From contig OX637290.1 of the NCBI GenBank assembly GCA_951799445.1, forward strand, positions 31,676,987-31,740,986: DNA of 64,000 bases, written 5' to 3'. Under the pieces are notes generated by a model that saw only the letters and a program-made list of their open reading frames with translations, searched no databases and was not told the origin of the DNA. Both the position numbers and the translations under genes were made by a program. Source of the DNA: Pseudisothecium myosuroides (lineage: Eukaryota; Streptophyta; Bryopsida; Hypnales; Lembophyllaceae). Of the stretch, positions 37,051 through 49,325 are shown piece by piece; the first letter of the stretch is position 1, and each line of letters starts with the position of its first letter.

Positions 37051-38123
37051 TAATTTTTTTTTTAATTTTGAAACCTTGACAAGAATAAATGATTGTTACT
37101 TGTTTTTCTTTCCTTCCATAAGGGTCATTTTAAGAAATATTTGTACTACTTATCTGTTGTGTTTTCCTATTTCTAAATAATTGTACTATTAGTATTATGA
37201 CGACATTTGCGTATTATTCCCTTTTTTATTCAGAAAATTTGGATCATCTATTTGCTCCTTGATTATTTATGATTTAGACATGTATAGTCTCCTAACTCTC
37301 CTCCCCATTTATCCACTCAAATAAATGAAATTCACTTTTCATCTTCCTTGTTTTCAAGAATGTCTTTGGTAGGCCCAACTTAGTATTTTTTTAGGATAAC
37401 TTCTATAGTATGGCATGCCCAAATTGATTTTCTAATATAAAAATAGGGCTACTATTTACAAAAAAAAATTGTCGCCATTGTTGTGGACTTCTTTAGAAAG
37501 GCTTGTGATGAAGAAAGTTGAATTTATAGTCATTTGTGAACCTTCCAAGTCCTTGAAATGCAAACCTCTGCAAACAAGAGTCTAAGGCATTTGCAATGCT
37601 ATTTTTTGAAAACATCTACAAGAAAGGGTGAAAGAGGCATGAGATGAAGCTATAAAATTTGTTTATTTTAAATTTTAGAAAAGGTGATCAAAAGTACCAG
37701 CCCCCTCTAAAATACTACATGTGACAAATCTCCAAGACTACAATTACACAATCATTATATTTATGAGAAATATCCCAAAGAATATGGTAGAACTACATTT
37801 GCCTTGTGTAGCCTTAGTAAAATTTTAATGGCAATTTGAGTTGAACTCCAAAAATTATATTCTAAAACTCAATTGCCCTGCAAATGTGTGACACAAAATT
37901 GTGCAAGTGCCTTTTGCAATAGCGCTAACAAGTCTAAGATGTAAAGAATTAACAACGTTGTGTGAAGTATCTAGCAAAGAATGTGGCAGGATTTTTTAAC
38001 TTACGAAAAGGAAATTTTGTGCTTGAACTTATATTTTGGATCTTCAATAATGTATTGGGCCTCCTCTACATTGTTATATAATGTTATGAATCATAACATT
38101 TTTCAACAATAGAATTAACACTA
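36077..38123. other. AT-rich intergenic DNA with (AT)n-(T)n tract
   Basis: A perfect AT dinucleotide array at about 36987-37020 runs straight into a ~25 bp T run (37021-37045). No gene or clear TE boundary. Confidence 0.55.
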
Positions 38124-38356
38124 GGATTCATTACACCTAATCATATAATTCTATGGTAAAAACATATAAATGCATTAAATCTTGAAGTGAATAATTAAAT
38201 TTTATAAATGTAGGTTGGATTCATTGCACTAAAGTATTTGGATGGTTCTCAAAAATTTCATTACATTATCAATCAATCAACTATTTTTATAATTTTATTA
38301 CGGTGGTAAAATAATGTACCATGAATCATTTATGTAGGTGTAATGAAACTTAAATC
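38124..38356. mobile_element. Putative MITE
   Basis: Left GGATTCATTACACCTAATCA is mirrored by TGTAGGTGTAATGAAACTTAAATCC at the right, and the pairing continues imperfectly to ATTC..ATGGTA. About 230 bp, non-coding. Confidence is moderate because the ends diverge. Confidence 0.45.
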
Positions 38357-39234
38357 CAATTGAGTGAGGGGTCATTTTAAATAAAATAAAAATAAATTGG
38401 TTCAACCTATCACCAGTTTTCTATAATTTTGAACTTGTTGCCAATTTAGATTAAGACGATGACATTGTTTGCAAGTTTTTTATATGCATTGATTAGACTA
38501 TGTAGTATGTAGTCTACACTATTAGAAAAGATGTTGTGTTTATCACTTTGTTGAAAAAATCTAATTTCTCAATTAGTTATGGCAATTTTTAAGGTGTATG
38601 AAAACTTTATGAGAGCCACTGTAGATCAAGTTGTCTTTGAATTTTCATGTTCCTACATGATATCGATAGTGTTGTGAAATGTTTATTGTAAGAAGAACAC
38701 TACAAAGTGTTCGATATGTTTATAGTATAAAATTATAGTATTTTAGCCAATCAATTATGAAGGATCTTGCGTGGGTGAAAGTAATTGCCACCTGCAATTA
38801 AACTTTGAAAGATTCCTAGTAATGCTCATCAAAACATTCTTTTTTAGGATGTTGGTCATTTTTTCCCGCACCGGAGAAACTTGCATCTTGAAATAATTCT
38901 TCTGGATTCACATCTTTTGATTTTTCTACTAAGTTTTCCAATACTAAAATCCTTTTGAAAAAGTTTGAAAAAGTTTTAGGATCCATAGAAAAAGCTTTGG
39001 ATTTTCCACAAGTACATTGATTTCTTCGATTTTCTCAGCATTAATTTTTTCCAAATTGAAAATCTATTAAAAAACATATAAAACATTAAAATTGTTCAAT
39101 AAAATTTATGGAGTTTTCATTTTGCAAATTGCTCATGTGTGGAGCTCTCATTTGTGATTTGCAATGAAATGGATAGCATACAGTTTGTGTATTAATTTAA
39201 CCCATTTCTGCTATGGACATATCAAACATTCAAT

Positions 39235-39600
39235 TAGTAAAGAAAATTGAAGGTATGCACTTTAGTTTCAGATGTATCAAGGATGTTCGGTTCCTTAATC
39301 CCTAAACTCATATAAGGTAGGAGGTCCATAAAGCGACCATCTAAGCGCTGAACCTGAATTTTGGGGAGGTAAAACATCTTGAAATATTTTTCAGTAAATT
39401 TTCCTTGAAAGACAAGAAGAAATGGCATCTGGCTCAAGTTGTTTCATATTTTTCGGAGCTTTATGGAATTAGTTATGAAATTTTGAAGTTGAGAAGCCAA
39501 AGGTCTGTAAAAGCGACCACCTCCTAGAATGTACATCATTTGTACACTTTGGTAAATTGAAGAAAGCAAAATGTACCTTTGTGTCTTGTTCGGTTCAAAA
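39235..39600 (-). repeat. Diverged, inverted single unit of the 247 bp repeat family
   Basis: Read on the minus strand, this stretch contains CAAAGGTACATTTTGCTTTC, GTACATTCTAGGAGGTGGTC, TCAACTTCAAAATTTCATAA, ATGAAACAACTTG and TTCAAGATGTTTTACCTCCCC, in the same order as the units at 10771-11795. It is a lone, older copy of that family. Confidence 0.7.
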
Positions 39601-40635
39601 TGCCTGGTCGGAGTTCGAGCCTCCTACCTTAACTCATGTAACTCATGTTCAGGTTCCATCACGCGGATTCTTACTTTTGTAGCTGCGCTAGGTTTCCTAC
39701 ATTTCAAAGCTGAACTTGTTATGAGCAGCGTTCCCTAAAGTGGCAAAAAATCGCTCCGGTTCTACCAAGATTTTGCCCATGCTAAATGTACATAATAGAA
39801 ATTTGTGTGAAAACGAAGATTTCAACAAGTTTTCCCACCTTCAGAACAGAAGGATGCAAAATTGCGACTTCATCCAACTTACCTTTCGCGTTCATCAGTT
39901 GCCGAACGGGAATAGGATTAGCTAGAAATAGACCAAGCGGAAATAGGGTTAGCTGAGAACTTACTTGCGCCGTTGGATCTTCGCGGTGGCGGCTGCATCT
40001 GCTCCGTCGATTTCGCAGCCGTCATGCTGGCTGTCATCTCCCTCGCCTGCTAAGGTTTAGCAAGGGTTTCAACCTGGCTTCCTCATATTTCGCATTAACT
40101 GCTGATCCTGCATTGAATTCCTTTTGAATGCAAATTTTATTCCCTATGTTCTCCTGGTTCCTTTGCTTTGAATGTTGGGAGCACCGTTTTGGAAAATTGG
40201 AGGCGGATCACTGCCACTTCCTTGCTGTTTGTGAAAATTTGAGAGACGTTTGGGTTTTGGGACTCTCGCGCATTCACTGAAAGTTTGGAAATGGAGGCTC
40301 GCTCTCTTCAATGTGTCTTGCATTTTGAAATTTCTTGCATTGGGTGCGTGGCGTGGCGTTGCGGCAAGCTCGGGTTTCTGATGTGCATATGAGCATTGCC
40401 AGGGCTTGAAAAAATCAATGCGTTCCTGCATTTGCTCTTCCGCGTTGTGCTTGCAATTTGGCAACTTTGGCTCCGACCAAGCGACCACTCCGTGTGACTC
40501 TCTTTCCTCGCTGCGCTCGATTATACGTTTCCAATTTTTTTTTGTTCAGATCAGCTGCTCTGTGCTTTCACTGCTTTATTTGCTCTGCTGTATTGCGGGT
40601 TCTTAGGGTGGTTTCTGGGGTGTAGGGCTGCTGCA
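39601..40635. other. 5' flank of the hAT transposase gene
   Basis: More GC-rich than the region before it. It presumably includes the promoter and UTR of the transposase, and possibly the left part of the element. I could not find convincing terminal inverted repeats or an 8 bp target duplication. Confidence 0.4.
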
Positions 40636-43630
40636 ATGGCGCCGAAGTTGAGGTTGCCGGAGAACTTCCAGGTGCGCACCTTCGGGTCTTCTCGAAACTC
40701 CCACGGGCTGGGAAAATATTTGCCTCTTGGCGCGGCGACGGCTCCAATCCGCGCAGAGGGGGATGTCGCGATCGTGTCCGAGACGCGCCTGGAGGACTCG
40801 TTGCTTGGTGCCTTGCCTTGCTTTCCCTCCCTGTCTGAGGCGACGGTGGTGTCACCTGAGCGCCCCAATCCTGAGGTTGCGAGTCCGGTGAAGGAGAAAG
40901 TGTCGCGCAAGAGGCGAAAGGTAGCTCCCAGCGTTGTGACGCTTCATTGGCAAGAAGTATGGGCATGCAAATTTACGTGGGCAGAGGGCGAATTTGACGC
41001 TGCGGGGAACTTGACAGGGGTCGTGTGTAAGAGCTGCACTGCTGTGAATGGTAGGCGCAAGATGTTGGTCCCCAAAGGCGATAATTTGGAGAAACACGAA
41101 AGGAAGCGGACTTGCAAGACCGACGGCGATCCTTTGTCGCATTTGAAGAAAGGAGAAACATATGTGAAAAAAGACTGCAAGCATTTGCAGTTCACAAAAT
41201 TGTGGGCGGAGCGGCGGCTTGGCGGCAGCGTCGCAAATCAGGTTGTGGCTGGCTTTGACGGCGAAGCCCACAGAAAGGGAGTTCAATTCTCAACACTATT
41301 CCAAGTCTTAAATTCTGGTCGCCCCATGTGTGACTATGAGCGCGAGTAGTACTTACTGAGGCATTTGAGAGTGAAGAACGTCCCTAGAAAGCATTGGTCT
41401 GAGACGTCTGGTTGGGAGATGGCAGAACACCTTCACTCTTGTGTCCTGTCCGCCCTGAAGGGGGTAGTCCAAAATGCGCGTTTTGTGTCGATTAGCGCAG
41501 ATGAAGTGACAGCGGTGGATAACACTTCCTGGATCGGTGTTCACATCTATGCAGTGGATTCTTGGGAGCGTATACTGCACTTGCTTCATTTGTCATGCGT
41601 GTCTGAGTGTGGCACTGCAGATCACCTTACTAACGTCATTATGCAGGCACTGGTTGACGAGGGGGGACTTATACGAGAACTCATTGCTGGTAAGCTTGTC
41701 TCATTTGGCGCAGACGGAGTGAGCACATTTCAGGGAGCGAAAGTTGGTGTATCCACCCAAATTCGGGAGAAATGGGCCTCGTTCTGCCTCGGGGCGAGCT
41801 GTGCAAGTCACCGCATTAACTTGGTGGTCAAAACTTTGTCTAACTATCCAATGGTGTCCCGCTTGGAGGCCCTCTGCCAGTCGTTGTATTCGTATTTCTG
41901 TCACAATCACAAGCGACACTCCGAGCTGCAGAAGCTTGCAGATCTCATGGAAATTAAGGGCAATAAGATGGTTCGGAATGTGGAGACACGGTGGATCTCG
42001 ATGCGTAGTCCGGCCCAGCGTATAATGTCTGAGTACAAAACTGTCCTCGTCAAAATGGGAGTTGATCTAGGCGCCAGTGGCCAGAAAGGGAATACTGCCG
42101 CAGCAAGCAACTTCGACTACCTCTCAGACATTGAGGTTTTGTTGTCTCTTGCTTGTTTCATTCCTATGCTCAATGCCGTTCACTGCCTAATTAAACTTTC
42201 TCAGGCACGAGACATATTCATCTATGACTTCCTGCAGTCCATAAAAGTGTGCCAGGCCGATTTGGCCAAGATGTTTGTGGATGGCAGTACAGCTTTCATG
42301 ACACCAGAGTTCAAGCGATACCAGGAACTCATTTCCTTGACTTGTTCCGAAATTCCCATGTCGTGGCAAGAAATGCCTGATGAAAAGCCTTCCACCCTTG
42401 CATTCGATTTTGGTATTACCAAGATCTGGGCTCGGTGCCACTACAAGCTTATGGGAGAGCACAAGTATGTGACGGAGGAGGATTTCTTGAGCACTCAAGC
42501 AAATATACAGCGGCAATTTGCAGGTTTGCTTCATTCATTTCCCATTTTTTTTTTTGCTATGTTTTTTGTCTTTGAACTGGTTTTGCATCTTCTTGGGCTT
42601 GTCCAATGTTCCTTGGTGTTGGTTGAAGTATTCTTGCAATGTACTCATCTTTCCTTATGCTGTTTCAGTGTTCTGAGTTTAGAGTTTGGGTGTGATTTGG
42701 GGTTGCACTTTCTTTTCTTTTGGTTGTTGGTTGGTCTGGTGCAGGATAGGATTTGATGCAGGCAAGGTGGCAGTATAAATAGAGTAGCAGGAGTTGTATA
42801 GAGCGGCAGTTTGGGTTTTCGGTGGTTTTTGGGTTGCAATTTTTTTTTCCTTGCCTGTTTGCTGTCCCTTGTTCAAGTACTTTGCTTGCAGCTGCAGTGT
42901 ACTTGGGATTCATAGTACTGTATGGATCATCGCAGTTTTGGGATTCTTGAGTCTTTTGGGCCTTGCACACCAACATTGTTCACTGACTGCAGTTTCTGTG
43001 CGGTCTGGCAGAAATTGCTCAATCTCTCTCGGATGAATTGGACCGGCGCTTCCCGCAGCAGGAGTTGTTGGATGCATTTGGCATCATATATCCGCAATAT
43101 TGGAAAGAACTAGGGGCTAAGGAGACTTTTGGTCATCATTTATCGATACTTAAGAAGTTCTATTCTCACCCGAAGTTGTTGACTGCAGCTTGGCTATTGA
43201 GGAAGGAGGAGCCTCATACACCGCCCCTGAAATGCTCTCTGGTTCTAACTTGGACAATCAACAGGGTTTGTTCAAAGTGACCATGAAAGCCAATGCTGAA
43301 GCTGCTTGTTCCTCTGCTGCCCATGTGAATCCGGTCATACAGTTGTGGCGTAGCCTTTCTCAGTCGCGGCATTTGCGGAAACTTATTTCGGAGTACTTCA
43401 AAGTGGCCGAAATTGGTTGTTGTTGGGTGTTGGGTTCTGTGGAAGATGAGCGCTGCTTTTTGACCTTGAAGTTTCTGAAATCCTGCCAGCGGAATAGATT
43501 GGGCAAGCACTTGCCACTGGTGGTCCGCATGTTTGGCCAAAATTATTACTTGTTGGAAAATTTTCCATATAAGGCTGCCATAGAGTCTTGGAAAAACGCA
43601 GTCAAAGTGGGCCGCCATGGAGATGTGTGA
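40636..43630 (+). pseudogene. hAT transposase (ZNF862-like), one nonsense codon and one frameshift
   Basis: Exon 1 spans 40636-42523, exon 2 43012-43630, with a 488 bp GT-AG intron (phase 1; GCAG/GTTTGC...GGCAG/AAATT). The order fits hAT proteins: an N-terminal tail with basic KEKVSRKRRKV; a BED-type zinc finger (VCKSC..KHERKRTC, ~residues 133-160); RNase H-like core with SISADEVTAVD (first Asp), SFGADGVSTFQG (second Asp) and CASHRINLVVKTL; a C-terminal dimerisation block with GSVEDERCFLTLKFLKSCQ. Lesions: TAG at 41347-41349 in an otherwise continuous frame, consistent with CAG to TAG, and a one-base loss near 43190, after LLTAAWL, where IEEGGASYTAPEML resumes. Codons are GC-rich, like the expressed genes. 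It could be a recent transposon copy or a domesticated gene with few defects. Confidence 0.88.
42524..43011 (+). other. Intron in the hAT transposase gene
   Basis: Donor CAG/GTTTGCTTC, acceptor GTCTGGCAG. Joining restores QFA-E-IAQSLSDEL across the boundary. Open frames inside the intron are T-rich and meaningless. Confidence 0.8.
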
Positions 43631-45659
43631 TCCCTATCTGTTTTCAGTATCCTCCCACTTAAAATTCCTTAGTTTTCATGAGATTTGGCTGGCTTGTGGG
43701 CTTCAAGGCAGTTGATGTTTCTTAACATTGAAGACATATGGTGGACTGTGCTTTCCAATGCACATTTGCTGGAGGTGGAGTGTGGCACAGCGGCCATCTT
43801 CAAGCTGTGGCAGCCATGGGAGACTTCCGACTGATCTTTTTACTAACTCCTGCTTTTAACGTGGCTTGTCTGTTTTGTGGTGTGCAGGACCACTAATATT
43901 GCAATGGGCAGTCTTGCTTCAAGCAAGTGGGGTTCAATTCCCCTATTAGTGAGTGTGTGAATTCATGTGACTTGTTCAAGTTTTTGTGGCTTGATTTCAA
44001 AGTTTAGGTGTGATTGTGTGAATTCATGTCTGACTTGTTCAAGTTTTCAGGCTGAATGTTGTTAATGGCTGAGTTTTGTTTCATGTTTGTCACTTCTTTG
44101 CCTTGCTTTCAGTTTTTGCTATAGGGGAGTTTATGCTTGCAAGTTTTGGCAATTAGGCTCGACTGTTTGGTAGTTTGTGTGTGTCTGAGAGTCTGTATGA
44201 TATCGTGGTCTCATTATGAACTCATAGGTGACATCAGGTGACGCTTAATATACACTTTGTCACAAATGACCATTGCATAAGATGTAAACAGATGAGCCCT
44301 CCCAGAAAAAAAAATTGGGAACGAAATTGAATTCACCCCCCAAAATCGCAATACTTTGACAAATTCTGTCGTTACTTAGCATTTCCATCCAACTGAATTC
44401 ACGAAAATTAGCAGGGAACAGTCGTATGTCCCGTACCAAACTGAAGCACTTGTCGCAAGTTGGCGTCCACCTCCAAAAAAAAATTTAGGCAAAACTCGAC
44501 CATTTTCAAACAATTTTATTTGGCGTTTTTTTATCACTGCGAGTTACTTTCGCGGAAGCAGCCCCCTGTCTGACATGGTAGTAGCTTTCCAGCGAATTCC
44601 TGTAAAAGCATTCTGGGATCGCTGGTTATGAGAGAAGGATTCTTCAAGTGTCGGCTCACAGCCACCTTCAATTGCAATACTGTCGAAGTACTGAAAAAGG
44701 AAGCATTGGGCACCACCAACTCTTCCGACCATGATTCCCTACCCTGATGCCTTCCAGTTTCTACTGTAGGTATTGTAAGCTCGCGCTGATAACATACCCA
44801 AACAACTCGACTTCTAGCTTGCTTTACTACACTGCTCTCTATCAAAATGAGACATGCGCCATTAAGACCTCTGGAGAGAGAAGTTTGAGACTGGGAATAA
44901 CTCTTGAAGGACCAATTGGATTGATCAATTGGGAATTATAAAATTCCGACAGGGCCCAATTTATGGCACTGAAGCTGCACAGTGAGGACATTGCATGCCT
45001 GTGTTGCTCCAAAATTGAGAAAAAATGAACAGAAGAAAGTCTTCTTGTGATCCACTCAAGAGTACTACAGTAGATACTGCATGAGCCCAATTTGGTTCTT
45101 TAGGGTATAATTAGGGTTTGAACGTACTGGAGACGCAACTGACGATTGAATGAGCATGCGGAAGAGCTTGCGAGACAATTTCAGAAGGTGGGTCGACGAG
45201 TGGGTCCCGTTATAGAATTGGCTCATCTGACTGGCAGTGCCGATCTGGAGTTGCGATCGATCCGGACTTCATTGGGCCGATGCGAATCCCGTCCTGAAGT
45301 GCAAGTGAATGTTTTTGAGGTTTTAGGGTCAATTACAGTTGTTCGACCCATCGCCTGCAACTGTTGGAATTGCGCGCTTCGAAAGGAAGGTGTGGAATTG
45401 CAATTGTTCGCCAATTTCTAAAAGGGAGGAAGAATTTGAGAGAAATTGAGAGAATTTGAGAGCTTCAATTTTGGTGGATTCCAGTCGATGAGGCTTGGAT
45501 GAATTGCAGGGTTGGAAAAAGCGCTTTTGTGTGATTTTCTAGGGTTTTCTCAGGCTTCAATCCCCTCGCTCACAATCGGACTTTTGGGCGAGGGATTTAT
45601 ATTTTTTCTGGTTGAAGTTATCATTCGGAAGTTGTTGCAAATTGGAATACCTACCAAGA
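43631..45659. other. Intergenic region between hAT and ABC1K loci
   Basis: Mixed composition, no coding region recognised. Contains the tRNA-like fold at 43891-43951, listed separately. 45100-45650 is GC-richer and probably 5' flank of the ABC1K locus. Confidence 0.45.
43891..43951 (+). ncRNA. tRNA-like fold, probably a degenerate tRNA relic
   Basis: CACTAATA at the start pairs with TATTAGTG at the end (8 bp). A T-arm-like hairpin GGGGTTCAATTCCCC carries the TTCAA loop. Before it, CTTGCTTCAAGCAAG forms a 5 bp stem that could be an anticodon-type arm. The D-arm region is too short (61 nt in total against ~72 or more), so it is not a normal functional tRNA. No terminator-like T run follows closely. 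Confidence 0.3.
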
Positions 45660-48600
45660 ATGGCGACTTGCAGCACCGCCCTGATGATACTGCGCCAGCC
45701 ATCTCCAACAATACGTCAGGTCTGACTGAATTCCTAGTGTCTGTCTGTAAAATATCGTTGGCTTGATGCTTTTCGTAGCACTTTTGAGTGGGTCATATGG
45801 GGACTTACTTATCTTGTGTCCAGTTTCATTTATTTTTTGAATGCGTATGCTATGTTCTTTACTGATTCTGGTGATATGAATTTTGACTCCATCTGAATTA
45901 TATTCTTGTCAATATGATCAATCGAATTGGTCAATTCAAATTCACGAATCCTTGGACTTTTAGGGATCGAAGACTATTAGTATCATGAAGAGATGTGTTT
46001 CACAACGCTGGTTTGTCAACTCCTGGTCCATGCATGCATCAATTTGCAAGTTCGAACCCCTACTATTGACAATGCTAGTCAGTTGGTTGCTCGGCAGCTT
46101 GAGGAAATCACTTTTTGGATTGAAACATGTTTGCTTGATGAAATTTAGCTTACATTTTTGACAGGAAAAGCATAGGCATCTTCATGTTGCACCTGGGAAT
46201 TGTCTGTGCGGGCTCGGTCTGCTTCAGCAATGCCATCACAAAGGGAAGATGCTGCAAGAGCGGGTTGGTGCAGAAGCTTGACCATAGTACGAAAAGCCCT
46301 AAGTTTTGCTTACATATGTAATTCTTTGTTGCTTGACCTAGTGGGGTTCTGCAAATGGACTGTGATTTCCTTTCTCTGAAGTACCTAGTAGAGTTGCGGG
46401 GTTTGAATTATTAAGGGAGAGCATACTATTTGCGTCACTTTAAGCATGTCAACAAACGGAGGAGTGTGCTATATGGGAGATTTATAGAGCTGTGGAGAGG
46501 TCTTCGGTTTTATGTGTCAAACCAAAATTTTATCAATACTCATGGCTTTCTTATGCAATTTCAAAGTGGGAGGTTGTAGACAAACCCATTTCCATTTCAA
46601 AGGGGCCATAGACATTTACCCTAGTCATGCTTACATCCAACTTGCTAATTGAATTCCAATCAAGTATGTGAATAAATGAGTTGGTGTTGGTTGGTTCAGG
46701 AGACGGGATCAGGTCCCTTATGATTTTAGTATCCACAATCTTAGCATCTAATTTTGAATGGTCTTCTCCTTGCAACAGAGAGGTTGAAGGAGCTCAATAA
46801 TCTGCTAGAGGATGTAGCAAAGACTGCAGTAAGCACTGGGCCTCGAGTTGTCGTTCGTCTTGCGCAAGGCATTGAAGCTGTCGTTACTGTGGGCGGTGAA
46901 TACCTGTTTCAACTTCTGACCGTAAGTTACTTTCTACAAAATGCCAATATAAATGCAGTTGCTGATTACTTTAAACAATGTCTGTGTAGGTAGTTAGTTT
47001 TTTCCATTCCACTAAAATCTCTGACTTCAAGTTTATTATCTCTAGGCCAAGAAAATAGACTAAGCCACGGTTCAAAAATGTAGAAACTTTGATGCCCAAT
47101 GTAAAGAAATAGTTACATGTTGGGGGCGATCATGCCAAAGAATGAACTTTAACAGGGATATAGAAACTGTGACCTTTGATTACAGGAATAGTGAAATTCT
47201 AAGATTGCTGAAAAGAGTTTTGAATTTTTGAATTTCTTTGGATTGTATTGAAAAATACATTGAAGAACATCTTGAGAATTGTATTGAGGATTATATGAAT
47301 ATGATTCTATGAAATTAAGTATTTCTATTTGGGATAGAGAAACCTGGCAATCAGACACCTGTTGATATAAGAAGATTGTGTGGTTATCGTTGTAATCTAC
47401 TCCTGGTGCAGGTCACCCTCCTGGCGACGCGCGTGCTGATTGGGATGTAGCCTGCAGAATCCGGGAACCTCAGTTTCTCCGAGTGACCTTCCTATGAATC
47501 CCCCTGGGTCAGCAGAGTTGAGAAAATTGTTTGAGAAGCTTGGAGCAACCTACATTAAGTTGGGTCAGGTCAGATCCCCCTTCCCAAGGAGTTCGTTATA
47601 TGTTTTGTATGTACTCAATGGAGGCGAAACTCAACAATGCAGCAGTTTTGTTTATCCTCCGTTTTATCTTCTAACTGTTGTGTCTCATTTTGTGTAACTC
47701 AAAATTGTTAGATTTGATTAACGATTCGAGGTATTATAGGGAGGCAATAAGTCTACTACGCTTTGGAATACTCCATTGATTCATCAAATTCACTCATTTT
47801 TAGGAGGTGCAAGGAGAAATGTAAAATAAAATTGGAAGTTTAATTGATTTTCATCTTCCGGCCTCTATATCACTTGTTATGCACCTTCAACGTTTGATTC
47901 AATTGAAAATTTGAATTTGTGGTGGTGCGATTAGTCTAGTGCGGTACAATGTACTCAATGGAAGTATCAGTTACACATTTTTAGGAGGTCAAGGAGAAAA
48001 GTAGGGGTGAGACTTTATAGTTGACTCCATTGTGACAACGGATGTTTTTTGTTTCTTTGGATGCTCATGTTTGTTGTGGATGCAGTTCATTGCATCAACA
48101 CAAACATTGTTTCCAGCTGAATACGTGAAGGAGTTCAAAGTTGTCTTGACAAGACATCTCCTGTGCCATTTGAATATATCGAAGCTATCATTCGGAAGGA
48201 GTTGGGCCGCCCTTTAGAGGACGTCTATGACTTCGTTGATCCACAACCTCTTGCCTCCGCTTCCGTAGTCCAGGTATGAAACATTCTTTTCCCATCGCCC
48301 CGGAGCAGCAGGTTGTTGTGGACCTGGGTTAGATTTTGCAAATGCACATCTGCCAAATACAATCAGGTGAACTAAAATTCAGGTTAAAGAGCCCAATGCA
48401 GGCTTTCCTTGTTAGAGAGAACTGCAATGAAGCAGAAGCATGTCATTGGTGGCTATCGCAAAGGGGAACAGAAAGAAAGCTTGGGGAGTCCTTTTTTCAT
48501 TCGCGCATGTTTTAGGGATCCTATGTTGCATATGACAATGAAAAAGCAAGTGGTCTTGTAGTCACAATTGCTTGGAAGTTCATGAAATGGTGAATTGGAA

Positions 48601-49212
48601 GAACATTTGTTCATTCTTCGTGTTGTGTGCACTTGCCCTAGAAGAAATGGTCCTGCCGACCTTTGCTAAGACAGTCCACTTCTTTGGGGGGAGAAACTAT
48701 TTCTTAGCTTTAATTGTTTATGCGTCAGGTGCATGCAGCGAGGTTATGAGGCAGCCAGAAAGAGGTAGTGATTAAAGTGCTGAAGCCTGGAATCGAAGAC
48801 GTGCTCACTGTTGATCTGAACTTCCTTTATGTTTCTGCTCGAGTGCTGGAGTTTCTGAATCCACAACTTGCACGAGCATCCTTGGTGAGTCCCCTTTGAA
48901 GCGGTGGCAATGAAATTGTCTAGCATTCATCCTGTCAAATTGAAAGGCTCTCACCGCTTAGTTGATGTCTTTTTGTAAGAAAGTAGCGTGTGATTATATA
49001 GTTTTTTCGATGGAGTGATTATCTTAAACATGATTTTAATGTCGTTAACCCATGTGTGAAGTCTTTTGAGTATGTGTTGAGCTATCCTGTTTTGGATTTA
49101 CCTGTCATAAGGTTCATGATCCGTGTTTCAAGTCTGTATCCAAATCTTGTGAGTTTTTTTGAAGACAGATTCGTCTCATTTGACTATGGAAGTTTGATTT
49201 GTATTAATGTAT

Positions 49213-49325
49213 AGACACTAAGATTATCAGTAAAATTAAACTGTTTCGAGACCTTTCAGACAATGTCGATGTTATCTAAAAGTTCTCGAAACAGTCTAAT
49301 TTTATTGAAATGGTTGTCTACTGTA
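49213..49325. mobile_element. Small foldback element in an ABC1K intron
   Basis: AGTAAAATTAAACTGTTTCG on the left is mirrored by CGAAACAGTCTAATTTTATT on the right, with weaker pairing outward (ATAGACA / TTGTCTA). It is about 110 bp inside the intron before the exon at 49472. Non-coding. Confidence 0.6.

Noticed and set aside
45660..45719. Treating the region after this first exon as an intact plastid kinase gene
   Set aside because: At least two nonsense codons, four frameshifts and an exon insertion are visible.
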